Shown here in pieces: positions 5,868-13,737 of a DNA stretch of 13,737 nucleotides; the stretch's first letter is position 1, and every line of letters begins with the position of its first letter. Position numbers and translations under genes: made by a program. This DNA comes from Clostridiales bacterium (GTDB lineage: Bacteria > Bacillota > Clostridia > Oscillospirales > Ruminococcaceae). The DNA lies in the NCBI GenBank assembly GCA_012799315.1, contig JAAZLM010000077.1:1-13737 (forward strand), read 5' to 3'. The notes beneath the pieces are model-generated. The model did no database searches and had not been told where the DNA came from. It worked only from the letters and a program-made list of their open reading frames with translations.

Positions 5868-7230
5868 CGATCGCTGCTGCTGCCTTTTTACCAGCGCCCA
5901 TTGCAAGAATTACAGTCGCTGCACCTGTGACAGTATCCCCACCTGCGAATACGCCCTCTCTAGTAGTTGCAGTGTTTTCATCGGCAACGATACATCCCCT
6001 CTCATTAACTTCAAGCCCCTCGGTCGTCATTCTAATTAAAGGATTCGGCGATGTGCCAATTGCGATGATGACAGTATCAACATCGACTAGATGTTCAGTA
6101 TTCTCTAGCTGAATCGGGCGCCTCCTGCCACTCTCGTCAGCTTCACCAAGCTGCATTTTAACACATTCAAGTGCGGTGACACGCTTCTCCTCGTTGCCTA
6201 TTATCCTAATGGGATTCGTTAGTGTTAGGAATTCGATGCCCTCTTCTTTAGCGTGATGTATTTCTTCTTGACGGGCGGGCATCTCATCTTCGGAGCGGCG
6301 GTATACGATATATACCTTATCCGCACCAAGACGCTTTGCACTTCTGGCTGCGTCCATGGCGACATTCCCACCGCCGATTACAGCTACAGCATTGCTATCA
6401 CGGATCGGAGTGTCATAGTTGTTTTTATATGCTTTCATTAAATTCACACGTGTGAGGTATTCATTCGCTGAATAGACACCGACAAGTGCCTCCCCCTCTA
6501 TGCCCATGAATGAGGGTAATCCTGCACCCGATCCGATGAAGATCGCTTCATATCCTTCCGCAAATAGCTCATCAATGCTGAAGATTCTACCGATTACCAT
6601 ATTTGTTTCGATTCTGACTCCCATTGCCTTGAGCGATTCAATCTCCTTTTTGACGATCTCTTTAGGTAGGCGGAATTCCGGTATGCCGTATACAAGCACA
6701 CCGCCAGCCATATGGAATGCCTCAAAGATAACTACTTCATACCCCAGTTTAGCTAAATCGCCTGCACAGGATAATCCGGCTGGCCCTGCGCCGATTATAG
6801 CGACTTTACGCCCATTCGGGTGGGGCTTGTCCGGTTCTTTATTCACATTCTTCATATAATAATCGGCGACGAACCTCTCAAGTCTGCCAATACCGACGCT
6901 TTCGCCCTTAATACCTCTTACGCATCTTGATTCGCATTGTCTTTCCTGCGGGCATACTCGTCCGCACACTGCCGGGAGAGAATTAGTCTCTTTTATAATT
7001 TCATATGCCTCTACAAATTCGCCGTTTGCGACCTTTTCGATGAATTCGGGGATCTGCACCATTACGGGGCAGCCCGCAACACAAGGTTTGTGCTTACAAT
7101 TTAAGCAACGTCTTGCCTCTTCAATTGCCATTTCTGCAGTATATCCAAGTGCCACCTCATCGAAGTTTGCATTCCTTATTAGGGGATCTAGTTCAGGCAT
7201 TGGGACTTTTTTAGGTGACTTGTTATACAT
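5836..7230 (-). CDS. nfnB: NADP-reducing large subunit of NfnAB (glutamate synthase small-chain-like)
   Basis: With NfnA this subunit forms the cytosolic electron-bifurcating transhydrogenase that couples NADH and reduced ferredoxin to NADP. It is also often annotated as GltA or glutamate synthase small chain. From ATG 7230 it has 464 residues. It has an N-terminal double 4Fe-4S domain (Cys42, 45, 50, 54, then Cys93, 99, 103 in [15 protein letters not shown]), an FAD fold (GAGPAGLSC, about 147), a pyridine nucleotide fold ([17 protein letters not shown]), and the closing [28 protein letters not shown] at 7242 is in frame but would overlap its own ribosome site, so ATG 7230, 11 bases after GGAGG, is preferred; it overlaps the nfnA stop by eight bases. 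The NfnA neighbour and absence of a glutamate synthase large chain favour NfnB. Confidence 0.93.
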   Translation of the reverse strand: MYNKSPKKVPMPELDPLIRNANFDEVALGYTAEMAIEEARRCLNCKHKPCVAGCPVMVQIPEFIEKVANGEFVEAYEIIKETNSLPAVCGRVCPQERQCESRCVRGIKGESVGIGRLERFVADYYMKNVNKEPDKPHPNGRKVAIIGAGPAGLSCAGDLAKLGYEVVIFEAFHMAGGVLVYGIPEFRLPKEIVKKEIESLKAMGVRIETNMVIGRIFSIDELFAEGYEAIFIGSGAGLPSFMGIEGEALVGVYSANEYLTRVNLMKAYKNNYDTPIRDSNAVAVIGGGNVAMDAARSAKRLGADKVYIVYRRSEDEMPARQEEIHHAKEEGIEFLTLTNPIRIIGNEEKRVTALECVKMQLGEADESGRRRPIQLENTEHLVDVDTVIIAIGTSPNPLIRMTTEGLEVNERGCIVADENTATTREGVFAGGDTVTGAATVILAMGAGKKAAAAIDEYIQNKNKG

Positions 7231-8065
7231 CTTTTCCCGCACCTCCGTCTAAACGGCAAGTGTGCGCCTTTCTCTCACTCTCCCTATAAGTAGAGTTACG
7301 GAGCATCAATTCTTCAAAGTCCACTTGATGTCCGTCAAAGTCGGGACCATCAACACAAGCGAATTTAATCTTCCCACCAACTGTGACACGACAACCACCG
7401 CACATACCTGTACCATCTATCATGATCGGATTAAGGCTAACGATTGTTTTAATTCCGTATTTTTTTGTAATTTCTGCTACGCTGCGCATCATTGGTACGG
7501 GGCCGATCGCTATTACTAGATTATATTCCTTGCCCGACTTGATTAGCTCGCTTAATTTATTTGTTACGAATCCTTTTTCCCCATAACTGCCGTCATCGGT
7601 TGTGATATAGAGATTATCGCTAACTTTCTCCATTCGATCTTCTATAATGACGAAATCTTTATCTTTAAATCCAGCTATAATATCAACCTCGACACCTGAA
7701 TTGAATAATGATTTTGCCTGCGGATATGCGATTGCACAGCCGACTCCGCCACCGATTACGGCGACTTTTTTCGGATTGCCCACCTTTGTAGGCATTCCAA
7801 GCGGGCCGACTAAATCAAGTACGGAATCGCCCACCTCAAGCACGGATAGCATCTTAGTTGTCTTTCCAATCGCTTGAATGATAATTGTTATCGTGCCAGT
7901 ATCTATATCGAAATCTGCTATTGTTAGGGGAATTCTCTCACCGTGATCGTCTACCCTAATAATCACGAATTGCCCAGGCTGGGCCTTTCTAGCTATTAGT
8001 GGTGCGTCAATTTCTAATAAAGTTATCAATTTGCTTAGTTGTTCTTTTTTTCTAATCTTAAACAT
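7223..8065 (-). CDS. nfnA: NfnA, NADH- and ferredoxin-linked small subunit
   Basis: NfnA is the FAD and 2Fe-2S subunit that handles NADH in the bifurcating NfnAB complex. The 280-residue product has a ferredoxin reductase-like FAD domain (PGQFVIIRV, RIPLTIADFD), a NAD-binding domain (VAVIGGGVGCAIAYPQAKSL), and a C-terminal iron-sulfur segment, NPIMIDGTGMCGGCRVTVGG followed by FACVDGPDFDGHQVDF. Cys222, Cys225, Cys237 and probably Asp217 are the cluster ligands; use of an Asp is known for NfnA. AGAAAGGGC precedes the ATG. The gene lies 25 bases after the ABC permease gene and overlaps nfnB by eight bases. The same family also includes dihydroorotate dehydrogenase electron-transfer subunits; the NfnB partner settles the call. 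Confidence 0.93.
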   Translation of the reverse strand: MFKIRKKEQLSKLITLLEIDAPLIARKAQPGQFVIIRVDDHGERIPLTIADFDIDTGTITIIIQAIGKTTKMLSVLEVGDSVLDLVGPLGMPTKVGNPKKVAVIGGGVGCAIAYPQAKSLFNSGVEVDIIAGFKDKDFVIIEDRMEKVSDNLYITTDDGSYGEKGFVTNKLSELIKSGKEYNLVIAIGPVPMMRSVAEITKKYGIKTIVSLNPIMIDGTGMCGGCRVTVGGKIKFACVDGPDFDGHQVDFEELMLRNSTYRESERKAHTCRLDGGAGKDV

Positions 8066-8090
8066 TTGCTGCCCTTTCTCTAATTCTGTT

Positions 8091-8969
8091 CTACACTGAT
8101 TCTATTCCAATCTTTTTACTATTATTTATTTGCCTAGCATTGAATATTACTACGGTTAAAATATAGAATAAAACAATAAGACTAATTGTAATGAGTACAT
8201 TCAATACTAGCTCTAATTTATTTGCTTTTGTGCTCAAGTCTGCAAAGCCGGTAAAATAATGCTGCAATGCAAATGGGTTATATTTGTTTATCTTAAATAA
8301 TGATAGTATCGACGGTATAATTGTTGCACCAACATATATAATGGTAGCGCTGAGCCCCGCCTTCCCAGTTGTGATTCCCATAAATAGCATTAGCGATACT
8401 AGGAATACCATATAGAGTGATGCCGATAAAATATATCTGAGTATTACTGCCATATCAAGGGATGCGCCGAATAACGCCTTGCATAGGAAATACGATAGTA
8501 TCGATACTACGATAGTGGACACGAATGCGAATATCGGATATACGATATATTTAGATGTGATATAATTTACGGGCTTCAATCCGCTACAATTAGGTATTAT
8601 TATACTTCTTTTCTTTTGTTCGCCGCCAGCTGTCCCAAGCATGCATAGTAGCAGAACTAAAATTGCATTCCCCGTAATGCCGGAAATTGCGCTAATGTAA
8701 GCAAAATCCATCGAAATCATTTCCTGCATTTCCAATATTGCGTCATTATCCCCGAACTCCGATTCAGTTATGGTAATATTCTCTTCAGTGCCAGCTAGCA
8801 TATTGATTTCAGTTTCTATCTCGGGTAGATTCTTAAAGATGACTTCCGATGCTTTTAGCATTAAAGGTGAAAGAGCAGCTAATGCGATCATTGCAATAAG
8901 TACCCCGTACATCCTAAATGTTTTTGCGAAAAAAATAATTTCCTTCTTAACTCCTGCTTTAATTTGCAT
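8091..8969 (-). CDS. ABC-2 type transporter permease
   Basis: This is the membrane partner of the ATPase encoded just upstream. The 292-residue product begins with a short basic segment, one membrane helix (about 18-38), and a Glu-rich outside loop of about 50 residues. Five further hydrophobic segments follow, an ABC-2 permease layout. The cytoplasmic stretch GEQKKRSIIIPNCSGLKPVNYITSK resembles the conserved start of the second half in this family. The ATG overlaps the last 11 bases of the ATPase gene, and AAAGGCGGTG in the ATPase end serves as ribosome site, so the two are coupled. The substrate cannot be told. No immunity, lantibiotic or two-component gene is nearby. Confidence 0.85.
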   Translation of the reverse strand: MQIKAGVKKEIIFFAKTFRMYGVLIAMIALAALSPLMLKASEVIFKNLPEIETEINMLAGTEENITITESEFGDNDAILEMQEMISMDFAYISAISGITGNAILVLLLCMLGTAGGEQKKRSIIIPNCSGLKPVNYITSKYIVYPIFAFVSTIVVSILSYFLCKALFGASLDMAVILRYILSASLYMVFLVSLMLFMGITTGKAGLSATIIYVGATIIPSILSLFKINKYNPFALQHYFTGFADLSTKANKLELVLNVLITISLIVLFYILTVVIFNARQINNSKKIGIESV

Positions 8970-9855
8970 TGTTGCTCACCGCCTTTAAATAAATATCTTC
9001 CAGTGTTACTTTATTTACATAATAACCCGATAAATTGATATCGTTCTCTTTTAGATAGTTTTGCAGCTTAACACCGTCCTTATCAAGGTCTTCAACCAAT
9101 ACATTGTACGAACCCTTGCCATCTGTATAAACATTGCCGAAATCAATTTGCAGGATTTTATTGTGAATCTGCTCGTTATTCGCCATAGGCGTTATTGAAA
9201 TGCTGTTGTTAGAATGCCTTGATAAGAGTGTTTCTAGGCTTTCCTCCTCGACTAGCACTCCGCCATGTAAAATTCCGACAGTATCCGCCACCCTCTCAAC
9301 ATCTGTCAAAATGTGAGTCGATAGGATTACAGTTTTACCAGCACTCTTTAAATGCTGAATTATTTTTATTACCTCCGCCCTACCCTGCGGATCAAGTGCG
9401 CTCGTTGGTTCATCAAGAATGATAATATCGGGATCTATATATATTGCTGATGCAAGGCCAAGTCTTTGATTCATACCCCTAGAATAGCCTTTTATCTTTC
9501 TGTTCGCCGCATCGGTTAGATTGACAAGTTTAAGTAGTTCTTCATTCCGTGCTTTTATGTCGCCGGGGTATTCACAGCAAGCACCGATATAATCAAGATA
9601 TTGATGTGCATTCATATATGTGAATAACATCGGACTTTCAGGAAGATAGCCGATTCTGTATTCTTTCCCACCATTTAATGTGATTAAGCCAGTATCTTTC
9701 TTAATAATATTGCAGAGTATATTCATCGTTGTCGTTTTGCCAGATCCGTTTTCACCGATGAATCCATAAACTTCACCCTCTTTTACGTGCATATCAAGTC
9801 CATTCAAAACACGGTGGAACTTATATGACTTATAGAGTTTTTCGATCTTTACCAT
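8959..9855 (-). CDS. ABC transporter ATP-binding protein (ABC-2 partner)
   Basis: This cytosolic ATPase energises the adjacent permease. The 298-residue product carries Walker A GENGSGKTT (34-42), a Q-loop region replaced by YLPESPMLF, the signature YSRGMNQRLGLA (about 125), Walker B IIILDEPTSALDP, and the switch His in STH. The order and the replaced Q-loop are normal for the CcmA/DrrA-like group that pairs with ABC-2 permeases. The C-terminal ~90 residues are a family-variable accessory part. AAAGGAG is ten bases before ATG. It is the first gene of the unit that continues into nfnAB and rubrerythrin. The substrate is unknown. Confidence 0.93.
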   Translation of the reverse strand: MVKIEKLYKSYKFHRVLNGLDMHVKEGEVYGFIGENGSGKTTTMNILCNIIKKDTGLITLNGGKEYRIGYLPESPMLFTYMNAHQYLDYIGACCEYPGDIKARNEELLKLVNLTDAANRKIKGYSRGMNQRLGLASAIYIDPDIIILDEPTSALDPQGRAEVIKIIQHLKSAGKTVILSTHILTDVERVADTVGILHGGVLVEEESLETLLSRHSNNSISITPMANNEQIHNKILQIDFGNVYTDGKGSYNVLVEDLDKDGVKLQNYLKENDINLSGYYVNKVTLEDIYLKAVSNNAN

Positions 9856-9904
9856 ATCTGTCTATCTCCTTTATTGATTAGATTAGAATCCATTCCCCGA
9901 TTTT

Positions 9905-9950
9905 GTGAATTCACTAAATTTATTATAGCATATCTTCAATTTTCTTGAAA
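9905..9950 (-). promoter_or_regulatory. Promoter of the ABC-nfnAB unit with a palindrome at the start site
   Basis: TATAAT (9927-9922) is a perfect -10 box. The -35 box TTTCAA (9950-9945, 17-base spacer) is poor, which hints at activation or a weak promoter. The exact 10-bp palindrome GTGAATTCAC (9914-9905) lies at about +1 to +10, an operator-like place. The promoter falls in the 111-base gap between the amidohydrolase stop and the ATPase start. Confidence 0.55.
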
Positions 9951-9966
9951 GTCCTTTATGTGAAAA

Positions 9967-11676
9967 TTATAATTTATATTGAACCTCGCCATTCACTATT
10001 GTCAATTGAACCTTGGTGTTCAAGATGTCTTTTGCATCACAGGTGAAGATATTAGTATCAAGAACGATTAAATCAGCCTTCTTCCCTACTTCAATCCTGC
10101 CACATTCACCATCCCTTGACATTGCATATGCGGCACCGTGGGTGAAACTATCGACAATTTGCGCCACTGCCGCACATTCCGACGGATCAAGCTGATATCT
10201 TACATCACCGGATTCACCATCATAATTGCTCATTCTTGTTGTGCCAGTGTAAATTCCCATCATTGGATTGTTTATCGGTGTGACGGGGCAATCGCTCGAT
10301 GATGCGACTACAATCCCACTGTCGAAAAGCGACTTGCACGGATATTCCTGCGCCGCCCTCTCCTCCCCTAGGAATGCGGATTCAAGCGGAAGGAAATAAA
10401 GCTGCTCTTTAAAATGCCAATACGGTTGTATAACCGCAACAATATTTAGCGGTGCCAGTCTTTCAATGTCCGCTTTATCGACGATATGAAAGTGCGTGAT
10501 CACATGACGGTTATCCCTTTTCTCGCTGGCAAGTCCACGACTATTACCGTGGTCTTTTGCGTACTGGACTGCCCTAATGGCTTGATCGACTGCCGCATCG
10601 CCCGTTGCGTGCATATGCATTTGAAAACCCGCATTATCGAAGGCACTAACTACTCCGAACAGTTCATCATCTTCCCATAACTTGGTGCCATAGTAGGAAT
10701 CGCCCTTACCTGCAGCCTCCTCATATGGCTGCTTTAGATACGCAGTTTTCCCCTCGACGACTCCGTCAAGGAAGCATTTTATAGTATTGACTTTGAACCA
10801 CTCGCCATTATATTTACTTCTAATCCTCTTTGCGTACTCGATTGCTTTTTCTATATCGACAGATGGGGAAATGTTTATTACTCCATTTACCCTTAAACGC
10901 AATTCGTCATTGTCTGCAAGTTCCTGTAATGCCTCATAGGCGGCTTCATCAGATATTGAGCCAAAGAACATATTTTGAACACCTGAAATGCCAAAACTAT
11001 GCATCTGCTTCTGAAATTCGATTACTGCCCGTTTATATTGCTCCTTTGTTGGCGGATTTTTCTCTAGGAGAATTTTCGCCGCATTTTGTGCTTCCTCCCT
11101 CAATGTCCCCGATGGCTCACCGTTATCATATCGTTCAATCAATCCATCATCGGTATCGGGCGTATCCCGTGTTATCCCGGCTAAATCTAGCGCCCTTTGA
11201 TTGCACCACACTGAATGAACATCAATGGAGGTTAAGACTATTGGAATTTCAGTTGTAATTTGATCAAGCATCTCTTTAGTTGGACCTATATTTGTGCCGT
11301 CTTCTCTTGCGAAAACGGAATTCTCCCATCCTTGCCCTGTGATGATTTTAGCATCGGGATTCTGCAAATAAAAGTCCTTTATCAGCTTAACGTATCCATT
11401 TACTGTTTTCTCCTCGAATAAGTACACGGAGAATAGCTTCTCTATCCAAGTTCCCGGCATATGGAGATGTGCGTCCATGAAAGCCGGCAGAACAATGTTC
11501 GATGATAGGTCGAATACCTGAGTGCCCTCACCATTATAGGTGAGGGCAACTTCGTTTGCACCGATATATGATATTTTATCGTTGGTAATAGCAATTGCCT
11601 CGGCAAAATTGTCACTCTCGTCAGCATAGAGATCTGTGTATATCTTGCCGTTAATTAGAATAATATCTGCTTTCAT
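9967..11676 (-). CDS. YtcJ-like amidohydrolase (amidohydrolase family 3)
   Basis: This is a predicted metal-dependent hydrolase of C-N bonds in the cytosol; the natural substrate of YtcJ-type enzymes is not settled. From ATG 11676, six bases after GGAGG, it has 569 residues. The metal-binding motif His70-x-His72 (FMDAHLHM) ends the first beta domain. HMHATGDAAV, VITHFHIV and SSSDCPVTP supply the remaining metal and catalytic positions. The C-terminal GRIEVGKKADLIVLD with IVNGEVQY returns to the beta domain, as in the whole superfamily. An in-frame ATG 51 bases upstream has no ribosome site and was not used. It lies 77 bases after potD, which might suggest an amine or amide substrate, but that is only context. 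Confidence 0.9.
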   Translation of the reverse strand: MKADIILINGKIYTDLYADESDNFAEAIAITNDKISYIGANEVALTYNGEGTQVFDLSSNIVLPAFMDAHLHMPGTWIEKLFSVYLFEEKTVNGYVKLIKDFYLQNPDAKIITGQGWENSVFAREDGTNIGPTKEMLDQITTEIPIVLTSIDVHSVWCNQRALDLAGITRDTPDTDDGLIERYDNGEPSGTLREEAQNAAKILLEKNPPTKEQYKRAVIEFQKQMHSFGISGVQNMFFGSISDEAAYEALQELADNDELRLRVNGVINISPSVDIEKAIEYAKRIRSKYNGEWFKVNTIKCFLDGVVEGKTAYLKQPYEEAAGKGDSYYGTKLWEDDELFGVVSAFDNAGFQMHMHATGDAAVDQAIRAVQYAKDHGNSRGLASEKRDNRHVITHFHIVDKADIERLAPLNIVAVIQPYWHFKEQLYFLPLESAFLGEERAAQEYPCKSLFDSGIVVASSSDCPVTPINNPMMGIYTGTTRMSNYDGESGDVRYQLDPSECAAVAQIVDSFTHGAAYAMSRDGECGRIEVGKKADLIVLDTNIFTCDAKDILNTKVQLTIVNGEVQYKL

Positions 11677-11725
11677 GATTCCCCTCCAAGCAAGCATTTC
11701 GCTTTCATCGTGAATAGTAGAAACC

Positions 11726-11731
11726 ATTATA
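11726..11731 (-). promoter_or_regulatory. Possible -10 box before the amidohydrolase
   Basis: TATAAT (11731-11726) lies about 50 bases before the amidohydrolase start, in the gap after potD. No convincing -35 box stands 16-18 bases upstream (CATAAA at 17). No terminator separates the two genes, so read-through from the pot operon is the alternative. Confidence 0.35.
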
Positions 11732-11753
11732 TGATTGCTATGTGCCTTTTATG

Positions 11754-12812
11754 CTAGTTTTTGATTAGATTCCATAGTTCTTCATAATAGGTGACAGCTT
11801 CGCCAACGTCTTCATACATAGTTGCTTTATCTATGATTTCCTGCGGTACATTGACGGCTGGGTTGTCTAAATATTCCTCGCCAAGTAACGGTAATGCTGC
11901 CGCATTCGGGTTGGTATATGGGTAGTCATTCGTTATCATTGCAGAGATCTCAGGCCTTAGACAGAAGTCGATGAACAATTCTGCCTCCCTCTTATGCTGT
12001 GCACCATTCGTTATGATGAATGCATCAATGCAATATAGGGAATGGTCTGGGAAGACAGCGACAATTGACGGATTCTCCCTTGCGGCAAGGGCGATCTCAG
12101 CATTCCATGTGTATCCGACTTTAACCTCGCCCGTTACAAATAGGCTCTTTGGATTGTCGGAATCGTATTTTCTAATATTCTTCGATAAATCCTTTATCCA
12201 GTCAAGTGTTCCCATGATTTCGTCCTTATCCCTCGAATTCGGGTCCTTGCCTTGGGAGATTAGGGCGATACCGATAATTTCACGTGGATCGTCAGGAACA
12301 ACAATTGAGTCCGCTAAATCCTTATCTAGCAAATCATCAAATGTATTAATTTCCTTATCGTACTTATCCTTATTGACGCCGATTGCAGTCCAGCTAACCA
12401 TATAAGGGATCGATAGTTTGTTATCTTTATCATAATCGAGTCCGATATATCGGCTATCAAGATTACTAAAGTTAGTTATGTTTTCTCTATCAATCTCTTG
12501 AATTAGTCCTTGCTCCTTAAATGGCGGCACCATATAGTGACTTGCCACTGATAGATCGTACTGCGATGTTCCGCCAGCGAGTAACTTCGTCAATAATTCT
12601 TCATTCGATGAGAATGTATCAACATTGACTGTGATACCATATTCTTTTTTGAATTCTTCCATGACTGAATTCGGCATGTATTCAGTCCAATTATAGAAAT
12701 TAAGCTCGGTTGAATATCCGTCCTTAGTCGTTTTTTCTCCACCGCATCCAACTAATGCGATAGTTAAAGATAAAGCCATTCCAACAGCTAATAATCTAAA
12801 GACTTGTTTCAT
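11754..12812 (-). CDS. potD: Spermidine/putrescine-binding lipoprotein PotD
   Basis: PotD is the extracellular receptor of a polyamine ABC importer. The 352-residue product starts with a lipoprotein signal (MKQVFRLL..., hydrophobic to residue 20) and the lipobox LVGC, with Cys23 as lipid anchor, as expected in a Gram-positive cell. The mature part opens with LNFYNWTEYMPNSVMEEFKKEYGI, the usual beginning of polyamine-binding proteins. It continues with YDLSVASHYMV, IPYMVSWTAIGVNKDKY, YTWNAEIALAARENP and FIDFCLRPEISAMITND. YTWNAE replaces the more common SGD/SGE text in the ligand loop, so the exact polyamine is uncertain. AGGAGGAG precedes the ATG, 30 bases after potC. Confidence 0.93.
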   Translation of the reverse strand: MKQVFRLLAVGMALSLTIALVGCGGEKTTKDGYSTELNFYNWTEYMPNSVMEEFKKEYGITVNVDTFSSNEELLTKLLAGGTSQYDLSVASHYMVPPFKEQGLIQEIDRENITNFSNLDSRYIGLDYDKDNKLSIPYMVSWTAIGVNKDKYDKEINTFDDLLDKDLADSIVVPDDPREIIGIALISQGKDPNSRDKDEIMGTLDWIKDLSKNIRKYDSDNPKSLFVTGEVKVGYTWNAEIALAARENPSIVAVFPDHSLYCIDAFIITNGAQHKREAELFIDFCLRPEISAMITNDYPYTNPNAAALPLLGEEYLDNPAVNVPQEIIDKATMYEDVGEAVTYYEELWNLIKN

Positions 12813-12842
12813 TTGTTCTCCTCCTATTTGTTTGTAGTTTAT

Positions 12843-13691
12843 TCAAACGAATGGAACTCTTTCCTCTTCAATTGTTTTTTCTTCTCCATACATTTTCTTA
12901 TCTGCGACTCTGTCAAACACATTTACTAAAACCATTATAATAATTGTGCCGACTATCATCAATGTGCTAAGTGCGTATACATCGGGCGATACACCTGTTC
13001 TAACCATCCCCTGTATCTGTATTGGGAATGTCTTGCTCTTGATTCCAGTAGTGAAGAAGCTGACTATAACGTCATCAAGCGATAGTGTCAAGGCAAGCAT
13101 TGCGCCAGCGATAACGCCGGGTGCAATAATTGGCAGTGTTATTCTCGTAAACGTTCGTATCGGGCTTGCTCCAAGATCCATTGCCGCCTCCTCAATTGAG
13201 CGGTCAAATCCTGCCATTCTAGACCGCACTGTAACGATTACAAACGGTAAAGAGAAGCTAACATGAGCAATTATCAGTGTTAACATGCCCAATGTGATGT
13301 TGAATGCGGTGAATAGCATCAGTAGTGATATACCCAGTATAATCTCGGGAATTACTATCGGAATATATAGCATTGAATCTATAATGCCCTTTCCTCGGAA
13401 GGAATATCGATACATCCCCACTGAGGCGATTGTGCCAACTACTACTGAAATTAATGTGCTTGCGACAGCGACAATTATCGAATTCTTGAACGAATCGATA
13501 AGTGGCTTATTATCGAACATCTTCCAGTACCATTCAAATGTGAATCCTTCAAACTTAAGATTGAGCTTAGATGTGTTGAACGAAAATACGACTACCACAA
13601 TTATCGGCAGGTATAGAAAGATATATATTAAGCATGCATATATGATCGACGATGCTCGTCTAATTGTTTTTCCTTTTTTTCTATTCCTCAT
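12843..13691 (-). CDS. potC: Polyamine ABC transporter permease PotC
   Basis: PotC is one of two membrane subunits of the PotABCD importer. The 282-residue product has a basic N-terminus, six hydrophobic segments, and the permease coupling loop EEAAMDLGASPIRTFTRITLP that contacts the ATPase. Other family text includes YLPIIVVVVFSFN near residue 30 and GALLALTLSLDD-like AGAMLALTLSLDDVIVSFF. The ATG overlaps the potB stop as ATGA, and GGAGGATTTAGC supplies the ribosome site, so potB and potC are translationally coupled. Length is normal. Confidence 0.94.
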   Translation of the reverse strand: MRNRKKGKTIRRASSIIYACLIYIFLYLPIIVVVVFSFNTSKLNLKFEGFTFEWYWKMFDNKPLIDSFKNSIIVAVASTLISVVVGTIASVGMYRYSFRGKGIIDSMLYIPIVIPEIILGISLLMLFTAFNITLGMLTLIIAHVSFSLPFVIVTVRSRMAGFDRSIEEAAMDLGASPIRTFTRITLPIIAPGVIAGAMLALTLSLDDVIVSFFTTGIKSKTFPIQIQGMVRTGVSPDVYALSTLMIVGTIIIMVLVNVFDRVADKKMYGEEKTIEEERVPFV

Positions 13692-13737
13692 GCTAAATCC
13701 TCCATCGAACCAATCTTTGAATACAGCTTGAGCAACA
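13688..13737 (-). CDS. potB: C-terminal end of the polyamine permease PotB (partial)
   Basis: The last 16 codons of a minus-strand frame, reading LLKLYSKIGSMEDLA before TGA, enter from the right edge and overlap the potC start by four bases. The text is too short to identify by itself. The ATGA overlap and the normal potABCD order make PotB the likely gene; potA would lie further right. Confidence 0.6.
   Translation of the reverse strand, partial: LLKLYSKIGSMEDLA

Noticed and set aside
5836..5906. Programmed frameshift making an NfnB-rubrerythrin fusion
   Set aside because: The rubrerythrin frame is +1 relative to nfnB. The A-rich overlap does not form a canonical -1 slippery heptamer, and the missing helix would not be restored by a fusion.
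9964..9975. AT palindrome AAATTATAATTT at the end of the amidohydrolase gene as a terminator
   Set aside because: It is too AT-rich to form a stable stem and overlaps the stop codon; no clear terminator was found for this gene.
11677..11727. Upstream ATG adding 17 residues to the amidohydrolase
   Set aside because: It has no ribosome site and overlaps the possible -10 box; the ATG at 11676 follows GGAGGGG and begins the normal family text (KADIILINGKIYT).
1..13737. Mobile elements, CRISPR arrays, tRNA or rRNA genes, or a defence island
   Set aside because: No transposase, spaced repeats, cloverleaf or defence gene was seen; genes are housekeeping, transport and redox genes on one strand.

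Overview
The window is a densely packed stretch of a low-GC chromosome (about 40% G+C by eye), with every supported gene on the minus strand, so transcription runs from position 13737 towards 1. The content points to an anaerobic, Gram-positive Clostridia-type Firmicute: an electron-bifurcating NfnAB pair, rubrerythrin, an ECF-type ThiT under a TPP riboswitch, near-perfect AGGAGG ribosome sites and U-tailed intrinsic terminators. No phage, transposon, CRISPR, tRNA or rRNA is visible.

Reading with transcription: (i) 13737-11754 is the end of a spermidine/putrescine uptake operon (potB tail, potC, potD). It is followed by a YtcJ-like amidohydrolase (11676-9967), perhaps with its own weak promoter. 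(ii) 9950-5337 looks like one transcription unit: promoter, ABC-2 type ATPase, ABC-2 permease, nfnA, nfnB and a rubrerythrin, ending at a U7 terminator. All neighbours overlap or lie within about 25 bases. The rubrerythrin overlaps the end of nfnB and lacks its first iron-binding helix. (iii) 5227-3008 is deoD, an unlisted 27-residue membrane peptide gene, and rmuC, behind a good promoter. (iv) 2987-2104 is thiT behind a sigma-A promoter, a TPP riboswitch and an intrinsic terminator. (v) 2022-1753 is a 55-residue protein that is 69% Asn plus Gln, with its Shine-Dalgarno in the loop of a perfect hairpin and a strong terminator after it. (vi) 1680-1 is an ABC exporter controlled by a complete transcription-attenuation leader.

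The most interesting region is 1500-1680. A consensus promoter (TTGACA, 17 bases, TATACT) drives a transcript with a near-perfect ribosome site and a 16-codon reading frame. After that come a 9-bp intrinsic terminator and then the exporter. A 10-bp pairing between leader codons 7-12 and the 5' arm of the terminator would form an antiterminator, the layout expected for ribosome-sensed attenuation of drug-exporter genes such as Bacillus bmrB-bmrCD. The exporter gene itself carries an apparent one-base frameshift in a run of six G (1124-1129), which could be a real mutation, phase variation or a sequencing error.

Three small or damaged genes are easy to overlook here: the 16-codon leader, the Asn/Gln-rich protein and the 27-residue hydrophobic peptide. 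All functional calls come from reading the translated sequence; no database search was possible.
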